A stretch of 64,000 bases of DNA, from positions 627,501-691,500 of the forward strand of contig JAOWBW010000389.1 of the NCBI GenBank assembly GCA_026119855.1, written 5' to 3'. The translations under genes were made by a program, and so were the position numbers. Position 1 is the stretch's first letter; each line of letters starts with the position of its first letter. The notes beneath the pieces were generated by a model. It was not told the DNA's origin. It searched no databases and saw only the letters and a program-made list of their open reading frames with translations. This DNA is from Campanula takesimana. Lineage: Eukaryota > Streptophyta > Magnoliopsida > Asterales > Campanulaceae. Of the stretch, positions 1 through 12,117 are shown one piece after another.

Positions 1-421
1 GCACCTCCATGTACAAAGCCAACATATTATTTTAGTTAATCATATTATAAGTGTTGTTAAATTTATTTTCATAGTTGTTTGTGAGTGAAGTTTAATGATT
101 TAAGACTAATTTGTATAACTCATTCAAATTAGGCTTAAACATAAATCAGGCAAAAACATATATGAGATGGGAAAATTAGATTTTGATACCACGCGGGTTG
201 GGTCGGATTCGGTTCGGTTTTCGCTAGCTTCGGGTCGGGTCAGATTCGGGTCACTCTCTTTGAGGTTAGGGTCGGGTTCAGTTTTGGAGAAACCCGACCC
301 GTTGACATCCCTGTTCACGAGACACTATCCCGGATTTCAGGTGAATCAAATACCTAGGAGACTCTTTTATTAGACGGAGATTGATCCAAACCGTTTCTAC
401 AACATCAAACTTCATACCATA

Positions 422-472
<51 letters not shown>

Positions 473-589
473 TTGGTGAGGAGAGTTGTGGGTTTGACAT
501 GTGTACATGTTTTAGTAAAAGCTTGAATTTGGAGAAGCCACATCAGCATCATCCTAAAATGTAATGACTTTTGATATTCTCATTTTTAG
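1..589. other. AT-rich intergenic DNA with GGGTCGG tract
   Basis: No coding region is seen. Between about 190 and 310 the sequence is locally G-rich, with the motif GGGTCGG and variants recurring. This looks like degenerate repeat DNA rather than an exon. The short open frames over it run on both strands without recognisable protein similarity. Confidence 0.5.
424..470. repeat. (TA)n microsatellite
   Basis: An uninterrupted alternating TA run of about 47 bases. Confidence 0.95.
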
Positions 590-823
590 CTAATACTATT
601 AGTTAATCATATTAGTAATTACGTATATGAGTTAACTATTACTATTAATAGTATAAGTTAACTATTACTGTTAATAGTATAAGTTAACCATTACTATTAA
701 TAGTATTAATTAACAATATTAGTTACAATACAAGTTAAATAATACTATTAATAGTATTAGTCAACTATAATAGTTACTATATTAGTTAACTAATACTATT
801 AATAGTATTAGTTAAATATAATA

Positions 824-1098
824 CTCCCTCCATCTCAGAGTAAGAGTTTTACCCCTCATTTGCACGCTTATTAATAAATATTGGAAGTGATGTAAATGTT
901 GTGAGTGTAAAAGTAAAGTAGGAGAGGGATTGAGTGGGAGAGAATAGTGAATTGATTGGTGTTGTGAGTATAAAAGTAAAATAGGAGAGAGAATGAGTGG
1001 GGTGAATAGTAAAGATTCTTTGCCATTTTAGGAATAGGACTCTTACTCTGGGACGTACCAAAATGGAAAGTAGGACTCTTACTCTGGGACGGAAGGAG
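824..1098. mobile_element. Stowaway-like MITE
   Basis: The element starts CTCCCTCC and ends GGAAGGAG, and a TA dinucleotide flanks each end. The interior carries the motif GTTGTGAGTGTAAAAGTAAAG shared with other copies here. It is 275 bp long and the same subfamily as 4426-4699. Confidence 0.85.
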
Positions 1099-1145
1099 TA
1101 GTTACTATATATAAGTTAATTATTACTATTAATAGTCTTAGTTAA

Positions 1146-2649
1146 TGATGGATGAGTTTTTACCCATTCAAATCATATACTTCTATGATTTATTAGATGC
1201 TCAACCTTTGGTGATTTGATGGTTTTTGGAGTATTTATGAGTACATGGGAGGAGCGAAATAATGTACGGATTCTTGTACGTTAAAGTGCGAAAAAGACGA
1301 ATAAAGAACGGACCAGAAAATAAAGATAAAGAGATGCGACCACTGATTAATCAATGCCATTGGATATTACTCGAAAAGAGCATTCCAACGATAGTTTACA
1401 CGTTCAAATCGGAGTTCGTATGAAGAAGTTATGGCCTCCGGAATTGCGCGTAAAATTACAAGCCGCGAATCAAGGGGTGCGCACGCACACCAGATCAGAC
1501 CTCCCAGCCTTCTGTGATGATGGCGCGCACGCACCAATCCAGCCACTACCAGGGACCATAGGGAAATTTGGCCAGGGACCTTAGAGGAATTTCCAATATA
1601 TTGTGGGCTTTTCAGTAATTTCCAAAATTCCAAGGGCTTTTCTGGAATTTTTGGAGGACCTTTGGGGAATTTTTCAAGGACTTTTCTGGAAACTCAAAAA
1701 TACCAAGGGCTCCTAGGGAATTCCGGCCACCAGCACATTATTTATCATTTTTCAACAAAGAATCCTAGGGTTTTTCCTATTTTTACACCTCCTTAGCCCT
1801 AGTATAAATATAACACTCAATCCAATTTATTTTAGTCATACTTTGTACATACTTTTAGTCAAAATTCAAGATTGTAATCAAGATTTCATCAATTTAATCC
1901 CAGGTTTTGATGTTCTTTATTATTTTTCTTCTTCTTGATTTTATTCTTATTAGTAGCTAATTTCTTAGACTCATGAATTGGTAGTAACAATACTTGATCT
2001 CTATGCTATAGATTTAATTCTTCCATTCTTTCTTATTCTTGTTTATCAAAATATTCTTCATTCTAAATTCTTTAGTTTCAGTTATATGTTAAGATATAAA
2101 TTGGCTTTAGAATTTATGGGTATCTATTGTTACAGTGACTCGGGCATTGATACATTGACCACTGTTTTGATTAATATATCTATTTGATGCCGTGATAGAA
2201 ATCAAGTGGGTATAGGTTTATATGTTGTTTAGAACGTAATAACTCTTTAAACAATTACATGGACTTGATTTACGAAGTGTGATTAGTTAGATAGAAATAG
2301 ATTGCAATTCGGCCGCCTCACCGTCCCAATTCTTACTTTTGTGAACGAACCAAGAAAGAGATTGATCTTTTCATTAGGAGCATAGCATAGAGTGAAAGTA
2401 TCTGTGAATCCAATTCGTGAATCTATTCGTTAATCTTGCTTTTATTTATTTTCTTAGTTTAATTTAAATTATTGTTTTAGTAGTTAAATTAATATAAAAC
2501 CAAAACCCCACTATTTACTTTTCTGCTTTACTTGCATTCTTGTTAATCCTTCAAGTCTCTGTGGATTCGACCCTTGCTTGTGCATACTACTACACCGGTA
2601 ACTAGTACACTTGCTAGGTAATTTAATTAGAGGGAGATTTTCTCCATCA
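1146..2649 (+). mobile_element. Solo LTR (about 1.5 kb) of an LTR retrotransposon
   Basis: The element begins TGATGGA and ends TCCATCA, giving the TG...CA ends and short inverted termini typical of LTRs. The five bases GTTAA occur directly on both sides (1141-1145 and 2650-2654), which is a 5-bp target-site duplication. A TATA-like GTATAAATA lies at 1802-1811. No internal retrotransposon domain or second LTR is present, so this is a solo LTR left by LTR-LTR recombination. The superfamily cannot be told without an internal region. Confidence 0.88.
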
Positions 2650-3062
2650 GTTAACCATAATAGTTACTTTATAAGTTATTTTTTTACTATTAATAGTATT
2701 GGTTAACTATAATAGGCTACATACATTAACTATTACTATTATTAGTATTAGTTAATTATAATAGTTATTATATAAGAGATTATTAATTTTTAATATTAAT
2801 TAATCATAATAGTTACTATATCAATTAATTATTACTATTAAAAATATTATTTTATTATAATAATTATTATTATATAGATTAATCATTGCTATTAATATAT
2901 ATTAACTATTATTATCAATAGTATTAATTAATTATAATAATTATTATAATAATAGTAATCATATAGATTAATTTTTATTATTAATTGTATTAGTTAAAAT
3001 GATGATTATTATATTAGTTAACTATAGTTAATTTTTTTTTAAAGATATAGTATTAGTTTCCA

Positions 3063-3087
3063 GTGCAAAGCACGGGTTACCCGCTAG
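3063..3087 (+). mobile_element. Possible Helitron 3' terminus
   Basis: A small hairpin GTGC-AAA-GCAC (3063-3073) is followed after 10 bases by CTAG (3084-3087) and then T. This matches the hairpin plus CTRR layout of Helitron 3' ends. The 5' end was not located, so the element's extent is unknown. Confidence 0.4.
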
Positions 3088-3170
3088 TTAAAAAACAAAT
3101 CAAATTGAAAAAGATGACTTGTAAGTTGTACTAAATTTTTATTAAAAAGTAGCAATTCTTTTATGGATTA

Positions 3171-3345
3171 ATTACAATTTAGGGCCTGAACTTCATAGGG
3201 TATTCCCCAAGCGGGGCCGCAATTTTTTTTTTTGGTGAATCAGGGCCCAATACGTATTTTTTTTCCAATCAATCTAGGGCTTTTTGACGGAAATCGTTAG
3301 AAATATTGTTAATTACAATTTAGGGCATGAACTCCACAGTGTTTT
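3171..3345. repeat. Fragment of Mutator-like terminal inverted repeat
   Basis: The text TTAATTACAATTTAGGGCCTG and the following 'gggctttttgacgg' region resemble the terminal repeat of the larger Mutator-like element at 40612-46241. A second, partial start of the same motif occurs at about 3309. No matching right end was found nearby. Confidence 0.5.
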
Positions 3346-4122
3346 TTTTGTTTTTTTAAAAAAATAACCTCTTCTTTTAAAAAAAACTAAAAAAATGAGA
3401 GTAAACTCTTATTCATTGAGTATTAATAATAGTATAATGAAAATAAAAAATTAAAGCATCACGTGGTTACTTAGTGGGCAATGCTAGGGGAACAAAAGAA
3501 GTTCACAAAATGATGGATACAAAAGTGAGTTGGCGATATTTTATTGGTTGCATCGATCGATTGTGGACCTGACACACTCTAATAAAAATCATCAATCGAA
3601 TTTTAATACATCATTTTGTAAACCACATTTTGTGGTACTTTTTTGTGACTTTAAATTTACCCTTACTTTTATTGTCTGCACTTGAAGATTGTCTGCCCTA
3701 CACAGGTTTGAGTTTTTCGGTGTTTATCATTTTAGTTACACTGACTTAATTCATATCCAATAATGACCTTTTAATTTCTGCAGAAAAATAATGAGGGATT
3801 AATTCGAAATAAATTGATAGTTAATTTAAAATTTTTAAAAAACAATTGCATCATATGTACGCATGTATTTAATGAAAAAATATAATGAGTAAAAATAATA
3901 ATAAATTATATATGCACCGCATGATTATGTTATTATTTTTGTAAGTGAAATGGGCACCAAATCTAAACATATGGAATCAAAGCTCTACAACTTAAAAAAA
4001 ATCTACATACTAATATACGATATAACAAAAACTTCATCATCATGTATTAATTTACTCCATTTGTCCTATCACAGATGAGTCTAACTTGTTAGACGTTTAA
4101 AAAAAAAAAAGACAAAAAACTT
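3346..4122. other. Intergenic AT-rich DNA
   Basis: I see no gene here. A weak inverted pair around CACAAAATGATG (about 3510) and CATCATTTTGTAAACC (about 3610) suggests an old MITE, but I could not fix its ends or a target duplication. Confidence 0.4.
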
Positions 4123-5401
4123 AGGTGAAACACTATGACCTGTCTCATGGTAGAGACGGGTCATTTTTGATCCATGACCCGGTCCATTGAACTAGCTCCA
4201 TGACCCAGTAGGCGACCCTGCCACGTGGCAGCCACTCATTGGTCCATTTTTATTTATTTTTTATTTTTATTTTTTTTTTACTTTGTCAAAAGTAATAGTT
4301 ACTATAACTTAATGTAATGACTTTATACATATAAAGTACGATTGTTCATAAGTAAAAGTAATACATATATACAGAAAAGTATCAGTGTTTTTTTTTTATG
4401 TTTTCTTCGTTTGGTAAAAGTAATACTCCCTCCGTCTCGGAGTAAGAGTCATACCCCTCATTTGCACGCTTATTAATAAATATTGGAAGTGATGTAAATG
4501 TTGTGAGTGTAAAAGTAAAGTAGGAGAGAAAATGAGTGAGAGAGAATAGTGAATTGATTGGTGTTGTGAGTATAAAAGTAAAATATGAGAGAAAATGAGT
4601 GGGGTGAATAGTAAGATTCTTTGCCATTTTAGGAATAAGACTCTTACTCTCGGACGTACCAAAATAGAAAGTAGGACTCTTACTCTGGGACGGAGGGAAT
4701 ACTTATTACAACTAAAATGTAACGAACGTGTTACTTATGTGTAACAGTGTTTATACATAATTGTAACACATATGTATAGAAAAGTATTAGTACATCTATA
4801 TGTTTTCAAATAATAAGTTACAATGAGTTTAATTTATCATGATACATCAAAAAGTATTACATTATCTATATAAATCTGTTACAATTTCATCTATCAAAGT
4901 GTTACATTTACTTGTATAAACAATTACATTCATATACATAAGTTATTATTTTTCAAATGTTACTTTCTTTTAAAAAATAAAATCAAAAAACACAATATTT
5001 TACATTTTTGTAAAAGCACTATTATATTTCAGTATAAATGATAATTACATTTAGATATTGTTTGGGTTGCATGTAATTATAGTTAGTATTACATTTTTTA
5101 AAAAATGGGTAAAACGAGCTTTTGTTTTTGTAAAACAGGTGTTACGTTTATTTATGAACAATGTTACTTTATATGTATACAGTCGTTACATTAAGTTATG
5201 GTAACTATTACTTTTGGTAAACGACGAAAAAGTCGATTTTTTTATAAAAACTAAAAAAAAACAAAAAAAAGCAAAAAATTGGGGGAGGGGCAATGGTGGG
5301 CTGCCACGTGGCAGGTTATGCCCCATGGGTCATGGATCCGGGTAAAAATAAAACTCGTCTCATAGATGAGACGGTTCCCTTGTTCTCATGGAAGACCACC
5401 T
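4123..5401. mobile_element. Non-autonomous DNA element with long inverted ends
   Basis: The left arm (4123-4235) and right arm (5281-5401) are inverted copies. Both contain the sequences around GATCCATGACCC and CTGCCACGTGGCAGCC. The interior is rich in GTAAC/GTTAC words. The long arms suggest a Mutator-like element, but no clean 9-bp target duplication is visible. A Stowaway-like MITE (4426-4699) sits inside. Confidence 0.6.
4426..4699. mobile_element. Stowaway-like MITE nested in 4123-5401
   Basis: Starts CTCCCTCCGTCTCGG, ends in CGGAGGGAA, and is flanked by TA. It is close in sequence to the copy at 824-1098. Confidence 0.85.
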
Positions 5402-5595
5402 CTAAAAAAATATACTCCTTCTGTCTCAGAAAAAAAGTCTTATTTCGACTTTTTATAGTTAACTTAAATAATCTTTGACCAAGCATTGATGTCAATCTAA
5501 TGATCACACTGAAATTTTAAAAGTTGTTATTGATAATTCACTTAATGATTTGTCGATTACAATTTTTACAATTTCAATAGAATGAGTAGATCAAC

Positions 5596-8500
5596 TGTAA
5601 CGCCCATCCTTAATCTCGTTAAATATTTGACTTATTCGTTAAATTCTTGACTAGCATATTTATATGCTATTTTATTTGAGTTAATTATTTAATTACTTTA
5701 GAAAATTAAGGTGGTTAAATGTCAAAGTTGAAAGTTTAGGGGCCTTTTTGTCAAAGTTAGAACTTGAGGGGCCTAGTAGCAATTCTTAGAAAGTTCCAAG
5801 TATATAAAGTGTGTTGCCTGAGGAAGGCAATTCATTTTTCTTCAAACTTCTCGTTGTTTCCTCTGTTCCATAGAAGGGAGTCCAGTTTTACCCTATTCTC
5901 GACTCCTCGCGATTAATTATTCTTCTGTTCGTGATTCCGGTCCCGGATAAATATTCGTGGCGTTGAATAGAGCGTTCCAGGCCGATCAGAAATTTATTTG
6001 GGTCAACTTGATTTTTGACTAGGTAAGCTATTAGCTTCCCCTTACTTGTAATAACATGTATATATGTTATTCCCGCTACTTGTTCTTGTTAAAATTGTGT
6101 TTTGGGCAATTTTTGTGATACTTGTAAAATTGGGACAAAGGGAGTAAACGTATACTGAAAACAAGAATGAATTAGACTTGCAAGTGTCTGGGAAAGTTAG
6201 GAAATTTATACTCCTATTCGTGAGACGGTAAAATAGTAACTTGATTTAAATATTATTAGAAAAATTGTACCATTATTTGTGGTACGGGGAAATGAATGGA
6301 AGTATCCCTAGATGGGTATATTAGTATAATATAAAATTGTACTTATACTTTGGGGTCGGTGAAATATTAAAATGGAATAAAAGGAAATTGTCCTATTATT
6401 TATGGGACGGTAAAAGAAATGAATTGAGCCTGAAATAATGTTTTGGGTATTGCCTAAGAGTTAATAAAAGTTACTCCTACGTTTGGGACGGAAAATTATT
6501 TAACCTGGGAAAGAATTCGGATTTTGGCATTTTTGGGCCTTGAGCAACCGCCCATTTTGGGCTGGCGCGACCGCCCATCTATCTGAAGTATTTTGTTCTT
6601 GGAAAGCCTGATTTTGGGCGACCGCCCACACCATTTTGTGCGGCCGCCCATATGTCCTGAAAAATTGTAAAACTTGTTTAATGATTGTATAAGTTGGAAA
6701 TAACTCTAGTTAAGGTATATAACCTTAGTATAAGATGTCCTAGCAAGTGTTGTGACACCTTAGGGGCATCAGAACTTGGTTTTAAACGTGTATACTCATT
6801 GAATTAAAATGAGAACTTAAGTATAAGAGTAACAACTCTTTTATATGTCTTGAAAGTGCTATGAACAAGCACTTATGTGTTATACTTGTCTTGAAGCCAA
6901 TGATTGTGCACCTTAGGGGCATTAAAACAATGACTTGAGATTGAATATCCTATGTAGGGGATTAAGAACTTGTAAGTATGAGTTGTATAGCTCATTGACT
7001 TAATTTGAATTCGAAGTATTCTTGGTCTAGGTTTAGGGTACTACCCTAGATGGCCTAGATGAGTGTTGTAGAACACTCTAGTACTGAAAAATAGTCCCTT
7101 CGTGATCAAATGAAATGCGGACTTGAATCATAATTAAATGATAACTTGAATATAAGAGTAATAACTCTTTTATGTGTCTTGAAGTCAATGTTTGTGTACC
7201 TTAGGGACACCAACTAATGTCTAGAGCTTGAATGTCCTAAGAAAATGATTGGAAAATAATTCGTGAAAGATGTATAATTCATCTTCCTAGCTTGAACTTG
7301 AAGTATAAGATAATTAACTATTGTATATGTTTAATCATCCAAAGAAATGGATTGAGAACTTGGATATAAGATGATAAGATCTTGTATATGTATTGAATGT
7401 CCTGAATGTCTTGAATGTCTTAAGATAAGACAGTAACTTGAAGTATAAGACAATAAAATCTCGTACATGACTTGAACATCCAAATAATTGGATTAAGACT
7501 TGAATATAAGATTATAAAATCTTGTACGTGCCTTGACACCAATATAGGTGTATGGTAATAAACTTGAAAGAGTCTTGATGTGTATATGCAAATCTTGCAT
7601 ATATTTACTTGATAGAATGTGGCTTCTTGATTGATTGGTACGTGGTATGAATAACCAAAGAATTGGGTTATGGAACTAGATAGAGAATGATTAACTCTAC
7701 TACATACTTGAACTTGATACGTGTATATTGGAAGTGCTATAAATAAGCACTAAAGTGTAATTGATTTAGTTTTTAATCGTGTATATACTCAATGAAGTAT
7801 ATAAAATATAAAGAAGATATCTTGTCTTGAAATGGTTCCTGAAAAAAATAGGGACTAGTGTAATATGAAGATAATTCATATAATCGTGAATATTACGATT
7901 TAAGTAATAAGAATAACTACAGGACACAATATGTGTTAGAAAATGTATTCGATTACTAACGATACATATATGTGAAGTATGACTGTGTCTAGGTACAATG
8001 TGACCTATTCTACTACGTGTTTAGAGTCTAAGGTATTGGGCTCTATTTGATAGTAAGGGTATCGTGATAGACACTTTAATGTGTTAAACGTGATATGAAT
8101 ATGTACGTGCAACTTGGCATGTGACAGAGTGATATACCCTACTACTTGACTGAAGTCTGTTATAAATGGACTCTTACTTGGATTGATCGTGTTACATGGA
8201 CACCTTATGTGCCAGTGTTATCTTGGTTTGTATTCGCAATAATTGCGTATGGATACTTATATTCTTGTGAGCACATGATACATAATTACATGGTGCATAT
8301 TCTCGTGAGCACATGATACATAATTACATGGTGCATATTCTCGTGAGCACATGATACATGATTACATGGTGCATAAAGAGTAGTCCACTAATAAGGGACT
8401 GAGTTCTGTTTCCGTAGTTCAAGTAAATATCTACTTGTACCTTCTTGTGTGAGTCCAGCTGGTTCTCCTTGCTTGTTCGAAAATATATAGGTTCACGCTT

Positions 8501-9461
8501 GTCGCGAGAGCTGGGGTTTAAGTGACAATCGTGTCCCTATGTATTTCCGCCCGACCCCTTACTACCGGCCATAGTAAGGGCATAGCTTCACTGGTTAGAG
8601 CAATAAGCCTGACCTAAGTGAATGCGACTGTACTGAACACCACGTGGATCTTGTTATTGTGGATGGCACTGGTTACCAGGTCTTCTTATATACTGCACAG
8701 CAGTCTCTTGTTCCTGTTCTTGGTTGTCCTCAGCTAGAAAAGCATCGACAACAAATGGTATTCTTGGGACAAATAAGGAAGGATTCAGGTACAATGCGTG
8801 ATAGGCCTATGTGCATCTTGGTGAGCTGGTCTAGCCTCTCACACTACTTGACTACTTGTTACCTGAACCTTTCTTGAGCTTGATTACTTGTTGGGTTGGC
8901 TTAGCTTCTCCTATACTTGTTACTTGATGATACTTGATCTATGTTTAATTGAGTATCTACTTGTATTGCATGATAACATGACATATAGTTGCATGTTAAT
9001 AGCTTACTGAGATTTATCTCACCCTTTATTTGTTTAATTGTTTCCCCCCCCCCAGGAAAGCAGGGGATAGTACGCAGTGAGGCTCGATTTAGCTGGGAAC
9101 TTACTCAACAGGATATTGTTGTTCGAAGTTAGTGTCCTTTTATATTTTGGTAAGGACGATCTTGTATGAGTTAATAAACTCTGGGCTTTTATTGGGGTAG
9201 TATTTGTTATCCCTAGACAGTTCTTGTTTCTAGCTTATTTGCTAGGCATGTCTTCCGCTGTATGTAACCATTTTGGTTTTAATTTTCTTGGTCTAGAACT
9301 CGTGTGAGCTATCTTAACTCCCTACTCTTGAGTATATATATCATGTCAGTTTTGTTTTTAACAGGTATTATTCCTGTTTTCCGTTAGTTTCTTGTTTCTT
9401 GTTAGTTACGCGCACCAGGTTCGAGGTTCTATTAGGGAATCCCGGGACTTGGGGCGTGTCA
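5596..9461 (+). mobile_element. Solo LTR, about 3.9 kb, family A copy 1
   Basis: The ends are TGTAACGCCC and GGGGCGTGTCA. TCAAC lies directly on each side (5591-5595 and 9462-9466), a perfect 5-bp target duplication. A TATA-like TATATAAAG is at 5801-5809. Inside are three tandem copies of a 38-bp unit containing GAGCACATGATACAT (8274-8370), a cluster of ACCGCCCA motifs (6541-6650) and a poly-C run near 9045. A reverse-oriented relative lies at 41653-45676. No gag-pol coding is present. The great LTR length would fit the Tat/Ogre type of Ty3-gypsy elements, but this is a guess from size only. Confidence 0.9.
8274..8370 (+). repeat. Three 38-bp tandem repeats inside the LTR
   Basis: Each unit reads GTGAGCACATGATACATAAT and continues to ATTCTC. 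Three copies occur here, and the sister LTR at 41653-45676 has four (about 42735-42885). Confidence 0.85.
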
Positions 9462-9542
9462 TCAACATCAATGTATGGTCAAAGTTCATTTATGTTGATC
9501 ACAAAAAGTCAATATGAGACTATCTTTCTGGGACAGAGGGAT

Positions 9543-9984
9543 TATAATATTATTGGAAGAGAGGTTGTGAGTATGAAAAGTAAATAGAAAAGTGAATGAG
9601 TGAGAGAAATTGTAAATAAATTATTGTTAAATAATTTATTTATTTTTACAATTTTGAAAAATATTAATTGTGATGTGGCGAACAAAAAAGAAAAAAAAAG
9701 TATTACTTGTATTGGGTTGTAGTGGGACGTAGGAAATAATCTCTCTTACTTTATTTTTACACTCACCATACCAATCAACTTACTATTCCTCTCACTCATT
9801 CTCTTTCTTATACTACGGAGTATAATTTTTCATACTCACAAACACCCCCTTCCACTATTTCTCTCTCTTACTTTTCTTTAATTTGTGTACCAAATTTTTT
9901 GGTTTCAAGTCACATGAAACGGAGGGAGTATATTCTAGAGATATTATAAAATCCATCAATTTCTCCATGTGTTCAAACCAAATA
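9543..9984. other. Intergenic DNA with MITE remnants
   Basis: No gene is seen. A Stowaway-like right end (ACGGAGGGAG followed by TA) lies at about 9928, and a diverged opposite end (GGGACGTAGG) at about 9723. The pair is too degraded to delimit with confidence. Confidence 0.4.
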
Positions 9985-10245
9985 CTCCCTCCGTCCCTAT
10001 TTACCTTACAAAAATGAGGCTTTGCACAAAAATTAAAAGAATGATTGTAAAGTTGATGTGTTGTGAGTGTAGATAGTTGAGTGGGAGAGAGAAAGTGGGT
10101 AGAGAAAAGTAAGTGGATAGTTGTTGTGAGTATGACAAGTGGGTCCCACTATTTAAAAAATGTTTAAAGGTTTTTTGGGATTTTGTAATGTAAATAGGGA
10201 CACCCAAAATGGCAATTTTTGTAAGGTAAATAGGGACGGAAGGAG
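9985..10245. mobile_element. Stowaway-like MITE
   Basis: Starts CTCCCTCCGTCCCTATTTACC and ends AGGGACGGAAGGAG. The first 14 bases and the last 14 are inverted repeats, and TA flanks both ends. Confidence 0.85.
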
Positions 10246-10385
10246 TATAGTCTCATGTTTTTATCACTTTGTCTGAAAAGATGGTTTTATTATTTTTTTT
10301 CATAACAAATTATGATTAAACTACAATAAGGTATAAATAAGTAATACTAAATTGATTTATAATTTTTTTCTAAGCATATGTAGTA

Positions 10386-10576
10386 CTCCCTCCGTCCCGA
10401 ACTAATGTTTTTAGTTTGACTTTACACGGATATTAAGAAAAAGTAAATGTTGTGAGTATGAAAAATTAAGTAAGAGAAAGTGGGTAGAGAATTTTTGTTG
10501 TGAGAATGACAAGTGGGTTCCATGGCCCATTTTAGGTAATAAAGCAACTAAGAACTTTAGTCTGGGACGGAGGAAG
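10386..10576. mobile_element. Stowaway-like MITE
   Basis: Starts CTCCCTCCGTCCCGAACTAA and ends CTGGGACGGAGGAAG, flanked by TA. Its subfamily includes 14750-14986 and 24998-25222, recognised by a shared interior (AGTTTGACTTTACACGG). Confidence 0.82.
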
Positions 10577-11205
10577 TATAATTTATGAATCTACATCCTT
10601 TCTAATAAGAATAAATAAATTTTATTAATGTAATTATTTAAAAAAAAACTAAAATAGAAAAATAGGACATTTATTTTGAATTAAGAAGTTTCCTCTCACT
10701 TGAATAATTAATAAAATAACTAGAACATGTAAAGGAAAAAGGCAGGTGAGAAAACAATGATATTGATTATGTCACATCAAAAAATCGAGTTGAAAGAAAT
10801 TTTGATCACAAATTCAAAAATCAAAATGCTAAGCGGGAGAAATAACTTAATTTGTTTTCATAAAGTGAGATTGAAAGTCTTGCCATTTTATCCTATAGAA
10901 AAAAAAGTCAATCTCACTTTTTAGTGAGTAAGAACGATGTATTTTTCCAATTCAGAATTGAATGTGATGTATACAACGTGTCACGCAATAATTGGTTAAC
11001 GAGATCGACGGAAAATGACGGAGCAGGACATAAATTTGAGAGTGAGGTTTAGGAGTCATGGTCATAATAAGGACAACACAAATCTTCTTTGTGGGAGCAT
11101 TGAAAAGGAAAAAAAAGAAAAAATATCTCTCTCTCTTTCCAATCTTTTAATGGAACGTCCTTGGGAAGCGAGCAAAACAAACAGAGACTTTCCTTTTTTC
11201 TACTA
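10577..11205. other. Intergenic DNA
   Basis: I see no gene, RNA or delimited repeat here. The sequence is AT-rich, with a short pyrimidine run (CTCTCTCTCTTTCC) near 11128. Confidence 0.4.
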
Positions 11206-11466
11206 CTCACTCGGTCCCTAAATAAGTGTCCATTTTCAAAAAATCTTTGTCCCAAAATTAGTGTTTTTTTAACATAACTTTGTCCCTAAATGTTTTTTTT
11301 TTAATTTTTTTTTTTGCCGGTCTCTTAATACGTGCAAAACTAAATGTTTGGAAAGGAGATTACAAGATTATATATATGAATCTTTGCCACCAAATTGTAC
11401 AAAAAGTTGAGATTTTCAGATGTCCCTTAAAAGAAAATTTGGACATTCATTTAGGGACAAAGGTAG
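11206..11466. mobile_element. MITE of the same family as 28565-28822
   Basis: The left end has CTCACTCGGTCCCTAAAT and the right end has ATTTAGGGACAAAGGTAG, with TA outside. The interior (GGTCTCTTAATACGTGCAAA...) and the word TGCCACCAAATTGTAC match the reverse-oriented copy in the LDL3 intron at 28565-28822. Confidence 0.7.
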
Positions 11467-11641
11467 TAGTATTTTTCTTCCTGTACTATACTAGTCCCTG
11501 TATTTTATCATAATTACACAAATAAATTTCGTGTTTCATTTTCAAATGTATTGCGACCCAACATATATTGTGACCCATTATGTTTTATATACTCCGATAT
11601 ACTACATATTTTTGGTCTTATTATTCAGTTCCTTTGATTTG

Positions 11642-12117
11642 TGATGCAGCACGAGGATCCCAACTCCAACCCCCAGCACAGGTCCGCGCGCGCCAACAAC
11701 AAACCCGATTGGACGAGCAATACCCGCCCGCACCAAACGAGGTCCGGCCGCACCAAATTCTTGCCCCGCCCGGACCTAGAAATCCTAGCAGTACGATACG
11801 TCGTTGACGACGTTGATTTTTCAGACGAGTTTGTTTATTTCCTTGTTTGTTTTGGTTAAACTTTTTTAGTCCTTTTTAGAATAGGGTTTTTGTTATTTCT
11901 TAGGGTATAAATACTCATTTATTTCTTTTGTATCAAACAAGTTTATTTTCTTAATTCAATCTTTGCTTTTGCAAGATATTACACCTTGTGTGTTCTAAGT
12001 CATTAACTTGACTTGCAGAATAATCTTTTAGGAGATTATTGTTTTGGGAATTTCGATTCCTTGCAGGAGAATTGGTTTAGGCTAATTCTTATTTAATTTC
12101 CGCTGCATTTTACATCA
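11642..12117 (+). mobile_element. Short solo LTR (476 bp)
   Basis: Begins TGATG and ends CATCA, with ATTTG directly on both sides (11637-11641 and 12118-12122), a perfect 5-bp target duplication. A TATA-like GTATAAATAC is at 11905-11914. The GC-rich start (11650-11790) gives chance open frames that are not genes. No internal region or partner LTR is found. Confidence 0.85.

Larger units (their letters stand above)
590..3055. repeat. Degenerate AT-only repeat tract, split by two insertions
   Basis: Variants of ACTATTAATAGTATTAGTTAAC recur at 590-820, 1100-1145 and 2650-3055. The unit is itself near-palindromic. A Stowaway-like MITE (824-1098) and a solo LTR (1146-2649) interrupt the tract. 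Both were placed by their target duplications, so the tract was probably one continuous array of roughly 700 bp before those insertions. Confidence 0.7.
5415..9542. mobile_element. Stowaway-like MITE interrupted by a solo LTR
   Basis: The left part (5415-5595) starts CTCCTTCTGTCTCAGAAA and the right part (9462-9542) ends TTTCTGGGACAGAGGGAT, with TA outside each. The two halves are separated by the solo LTR at 5596-9461. Without the LTR and one copy of its TCAAC duplication the MITE would be about 257 bp. Confidence 0.8.

Noticed and set aside
1354..1633. Overlapping open frames on both strands
   Set aside because: They lie inside the solo LTR defined by its GTTAA duplication and show no protein similarity.
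4123..5401. Mutator assignment by 9-bp duplication
   Set aside because: The long inverted arms are clear, but the flanks (AAAAAACTT and CTAAAAAAA) do not match, so I left the superfamily open.
8274..8370. CRISPR-like spaced repeats
   Set aside because: The units are contiguous tandem repeats without spacers, in a plant LTR.
11580..11859. Pro/Arg-rich open frames
   Set aside because: They come from the GC-rich head of the solo LTR at 11642-12117.
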